A stretch of DNA of 64,000 nt from Acanthosoma haemorrhoidale (lineage: Eukaryota; Arthropoda; Insecta; Hemiptera; Acanthosomatidae): positions 109,669,139-109,733,138 of the forward strand of contig OV884011.1 in the NCBI GenBank assembly GCA_930367205.1, read 5' to 3'. The notes beneath the pieces were generated by a model that worked only from the letters and a program-made list of their open reading frames with translations, was not told where the DNA came from and searched no databases. The translations under genes and the position numbers were made by a program. Below, piece by piece: positions 60,790 to 64,000 of the stretch. The first letter of the stretch is position 1. Every line of letters starts with the position of its first letter.

Positions 60790-61115
60790 ACTGTTTTTTC
60801 TGGAACCATGTCCTCTATAAATAATAAAAGTGCACGAATAAATAAATACAACTTTGAATAACATAAAAGAGACAATACATTAAATGGTGCAGAAAATAAA
60901 ATCATTATCAAAAAATAAAGAGTATACCACAAATTAAAAATTATCATTCAAACATTTGCTTAAATACATAATAATAAACATATATACACAGTTAAATTAA
61001 AAGAAAAAAAAGAAGATACGAAATTATAACAATAAAATTAAAAAAAATATTAGTGGTTACTCTTTTATAAGGTTGCAGCTATGGGTTTATCAACAAAAAA
61101 GTTTTCCGCTTTCGG
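60790..61115 (-). repeat. R2 dispersed repeat copy
   Basis: TTTTTTCTGGAACCATGTCCTC, AATAAATACAACTTT, CACAAATTAAAAATTATCAT and GCAGCTATGGGTTTATCAAC occur in the R2 order, covering the full length seen at 50.3 kb. Confidence 0.6.
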
Positions 61116-61324
61116 CAGCACAGCGCCATTATATGGTCCTTATTATACAATTATGCAAGTTCAGTAACTGTTGGTTTGAATCAGTTTTATAAATGTAATC
61201 GTGGAACACAAAGACAAGCGGATTGACAAAGATTGTTTTATACGATAAATAATTACAACGATGTTTACAATTTAAAAATACATGTACAGTTAATGAAACG
61301 TAATAAAATTTGCTGTAATTAAAT

Positions 61325-61385
61325 TTTTTTTATTTACAACTTCATTATGATGAAATTACAATCTGCCTTTACTTAATAGGCAGAT
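61325..61385 (-). repeat. R1 3'-end fragment
   Basis: Only the terminal 60 bp are present: on the minus strand GGCAGATTGTAATTTCATCA, then TAATGAAGTTGTAAATAAAAAAAA. The short A-rich end fits a 5'-truncated retroposon. Confidence 0.5.
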
Positions 61386-64000
61386 TGACAAAGAAACATA
61401 CGAAATACGGTTCCTCCATGCTTGAAAGCAGATTATCACTATTCTGGCTTGGAAAAAAAACTAATAATTTTTAGAAATAGTGGGAGTATTTTTTGACAAA
61501 AACACGTTGTTTTTTTATTTACTAGTTAGGTCAACACTACCTTAAAAAAAAAAATATGATAAATTGTAAATGGGTAAATTATTGAAAAAGTTTTCGCTAG
61601 TTGAATCTTAAAATAGGAATAAGTTTTAATAAGAATAAGATTTTGAAAAAATAAAATAAAATACATTTGGAAGTTGCAATTTAGCCCCTGATCCGGGCCA
61701 TTAAGCTGTAAACTGTACAAGTTCTACTGGATACCCTAAATCAAAACATATGAAGTTTTGTTTGTTATTGGTTTTACTGCACTTTTTTTTACTATTGTCC
61801 GCAAATAGTGTTTATTTACATACTTTTTGCTTTTTATGTAAAAAAAAACAAGCATATATTTTTACTCCTACGTTGTTTAATTTAATTGAAAAAGTCTTCT
61901 CACTTTTTTGCGAAAGGTATTGACGGTGAATAAATAAATAAATATATACCTGAGTGGAATATTAAACTGTAGCCGTCTCTTCCCTATAGGACACATCTCC
62001 CACTTCAATAAACGGGAAGCCATGCGGTCAGAACACGTGTGCTTATTGAATTTCCATTGAGTTCCCGTGAGAACGTATTTCTGGAGTTACGTAAGTATGT
62101 AAATAATGAGTGTTTGAACATCAAAATACTTTTGGATATTACAGTTTGGATATTTTACGGCAGGTGTGAGGATGATCATGACAATTAAACAGATACAGTA
62201 AGTGGACTAAGGCATATGAATTCTTCATACAGCTTTGTCTACTATTAAGTTTTATTTTTTTATACATATTTCTAATTTATCACTTGTATATAAAACTATT
62301 AAGGTAATAACAAATAACACCAGTGCCTACTAAAGAAGGATATTATTTCCGAGGGGTAATTGTAATTTAGTGTAATGAGTAATTATGAAGAAAAACATCT
62401 GAATTTGATGATAAGCTATAAAATAATAAATAATTTAAATTTCAAAATCAATGTATCAGCTGAAACTCACCACTATTGTGAAATTAATGCTAATTATCAC
62501 TATTTTTCTAATAAATACATTTTTTTGTTAAATTGGAGAGCATCTGTCTTAGCAGTATTTCTATTTGAAATGTTTATTGCATTGTTTAGTTAGATGTTTA
62601 GTTTTTTATTGCTATGTATTATTTTATTATTTTTGTTTGCTACGTATACTAACTCATAGATTATGTTTATTCTTTCATTCCCATCATATATCGACAAATG
62701 TTTTGTTAGCAAATAAGGATACACCAAGTCAGTCAGGTAGAGTAGGCTGTACGGTACCGCATTATTTATCTTCCTGAGGTACAGATAAAAGCCTTAAAGG
62801 ATTTTAAAATAGCATACTTACAAAAATGGCACACCACACATCATTTTGGAAGTGGCAGATTGAGAAGGAGTGCTTGAGTTTCTGACGGTAGATGACTTTA
62901 TACAGATGGAGGCATGTTAAGTTTTTTGGTTCACCACCTACCATGCCTGGAGTTGAACGCTGTGTTTCTTCCACCCTTCCTTCATCGATGCCAACAGCCA
63001 GGCATTGAGGGAACCAAGCTACGTACACCAGGACGTCACTATTCTGTGTCATTTTTAACAGAGTAATTTTCACCTCCAAACAAACAAGCATGTCACCTTA
63101 CGCTTAAAATGCCGCTCCACCGTTGTACACCGAGTTTATATCCGTTTATGTGTGCAAATTACATTAATAAATTTAATACATTTAATTAATTAATGTAATT
63201 TATAATAATATAAATTAATTAAATTAAATACATTAATATTTGGAGCTTGGAAAAAAACTAAAAAAAAAGATACAAATTACTTAAGATTTTGATGAGAATT
63301 TATACTACTTTATTACCCAGTTTAAACGCATCTCTTGTGAAGGACGGGCAAATTCAAATGAAACTACAAATGAGGTAGGCCCTGCCGCACTTAAATGAAT
63401 ACGCATGTTTATCCCATTGGTCCCTCTTATTCTGTTACCTTCGCTAATTTAACCGAAATTCAGCTCCCACGCCCAAATTGCTTTACCCTTAGCTCAGCTG
63501 CAATTAGGACCCTCTTGAAACTAAGTTTCCTCGCTTAACCCCAAAATAAATTTTGTCTCGACTGATTCCTCTCAGAATTTGTTCATTTAGTGCTTTGGTG
63601 GTGTTTTACGACTTTGAGATGTGTTGATTCATTCACTGACTAATCAGGTAATGATTGATTCATCGCTGGAGTGTTTGCTATTTTAACAATTTGTATATGA
63701 GCGGCCTGACTAGAGGCACAAAATGTATCGATTTGTTGATGTTTTAAAGCAAACTTTTAATGTACCTAGGCTATTGTAGAGGCCAGCTTCGCAAATGTTT
63801 GAATAAAGTTCGATTTTATATTGTGCATGGGGTTCCCCACATCTGATAGGTAATTTGATTAAGTCCTCCATACATACGAAGCTTTATATTTTCCACATGC
63901 TCTCTTGTACACTTCTGAATATCTGGCCCGTATGTGACCTCTGCTTAGGTACAGTTTTTTGACTTTTTTTTGAGCCCCGTGATCGGAAAATGATGTACAG
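61386..64000. other. AT-rich DNA without recognised gene
   Basis: It includes an AT palindrome-like patch at 63170-63240 (AATTAATTAATGTAATTT and its inverted counterpart). No gene was recognised; the minus-strand ORF at 63091-62804 (95 codons) has no motif. Confidence 0.55.

Noticed and set aside
1..64000. CRISPR arrays, operons, bacterial promoters and terminators
   Set aside because: No regularly spaced repeats or prokaryotic gene layout; the window is eukaryotic.

Overview
This window looks like AT-rich nuclear DNA from an arthropod, most likely an insect. It is dominated by transposable elements and their remains. No host protein-coding gene, rRNA, intact tRNA or CRISPR array could be supported. 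The long ORFs are retrotransposon proteins. Everything else is short, AT-rich and full of stop codons. The eukaryotic assignment rests on LTR and non-LTR retrotransposons, microsatellites, intron-like signals and a tRNA-like SINE. The arthropod assignment rests on gypsy-like LTR termini (AGTTAA...TTAACT) inserted in TATATA DNA and on Jockey-type LINE remnants. No species can be named from the sequence alone.

The centre (25.8-36.4 kb) is a nest of Ty3/gypsy (Metaviridae-type) elements, called A, B, C and E here. Element B (28727-33490, + strand) is nearly intact. It has two 300-bp LTRs that read as identical and a 4-bp TACA target duplication. Its gag has one reading-frame break inside the capsid region. 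A canonical -1 slippery heptamer (A AAA AAC) sits just before the gag stop. Its uninterrupted pol (protease, RT, RNase H, integrase with HHCC, D,D35E and GPF modules) ends before a polypurine tract. The LTR is followed directly by 10 nt that are perfectly complementary to an internal LTR segment, not by a TGG-type tRNA site. This is the layout of self-primed Tf1/sushi-type elements.

B sits in a TA-rich gap between two older minus-strand elements. Element A (26256-28688) has a 185-bp 5' LTR, a frameshifted gag with two CCHC knuckles, a protease with a stop codon, and an RT cut off before its catalytic YxDD box. At the cut it meets solo LTR E, of the same family but in the opposite orientation. 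Element C (33501-36362) has a 185-bp 5' LTR, a diverged 3' LTR, and an internal deletion that joins gag near its zinc knuckle to the middle of RT. A U3-truncated relative of the B LTR lies at 25832-26063. Four A-type LTRs keep a stem-loop at the same place although the stem sequences differ.

The left (1-25.8 kb) and right (36.4-64 kb) flanks hold scattered repeats. There are three fragments of Jockey-like LINE reverse transcriptase (16.3, 21.8 and 57.8 kb). A dispersed family R1 has six pieces, one of them a 226-bp insertion with an 11-bp target duplication that suggests a LINE or SINE 3' end. Family R2 has three copies. Family R3 has two copies. There is one tRNA-derived SINE candidate (53.0-53.15 kb) and several TA and TC microsatellites. 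The remaining spacers are AT-rich, and nothing could be identified in them.
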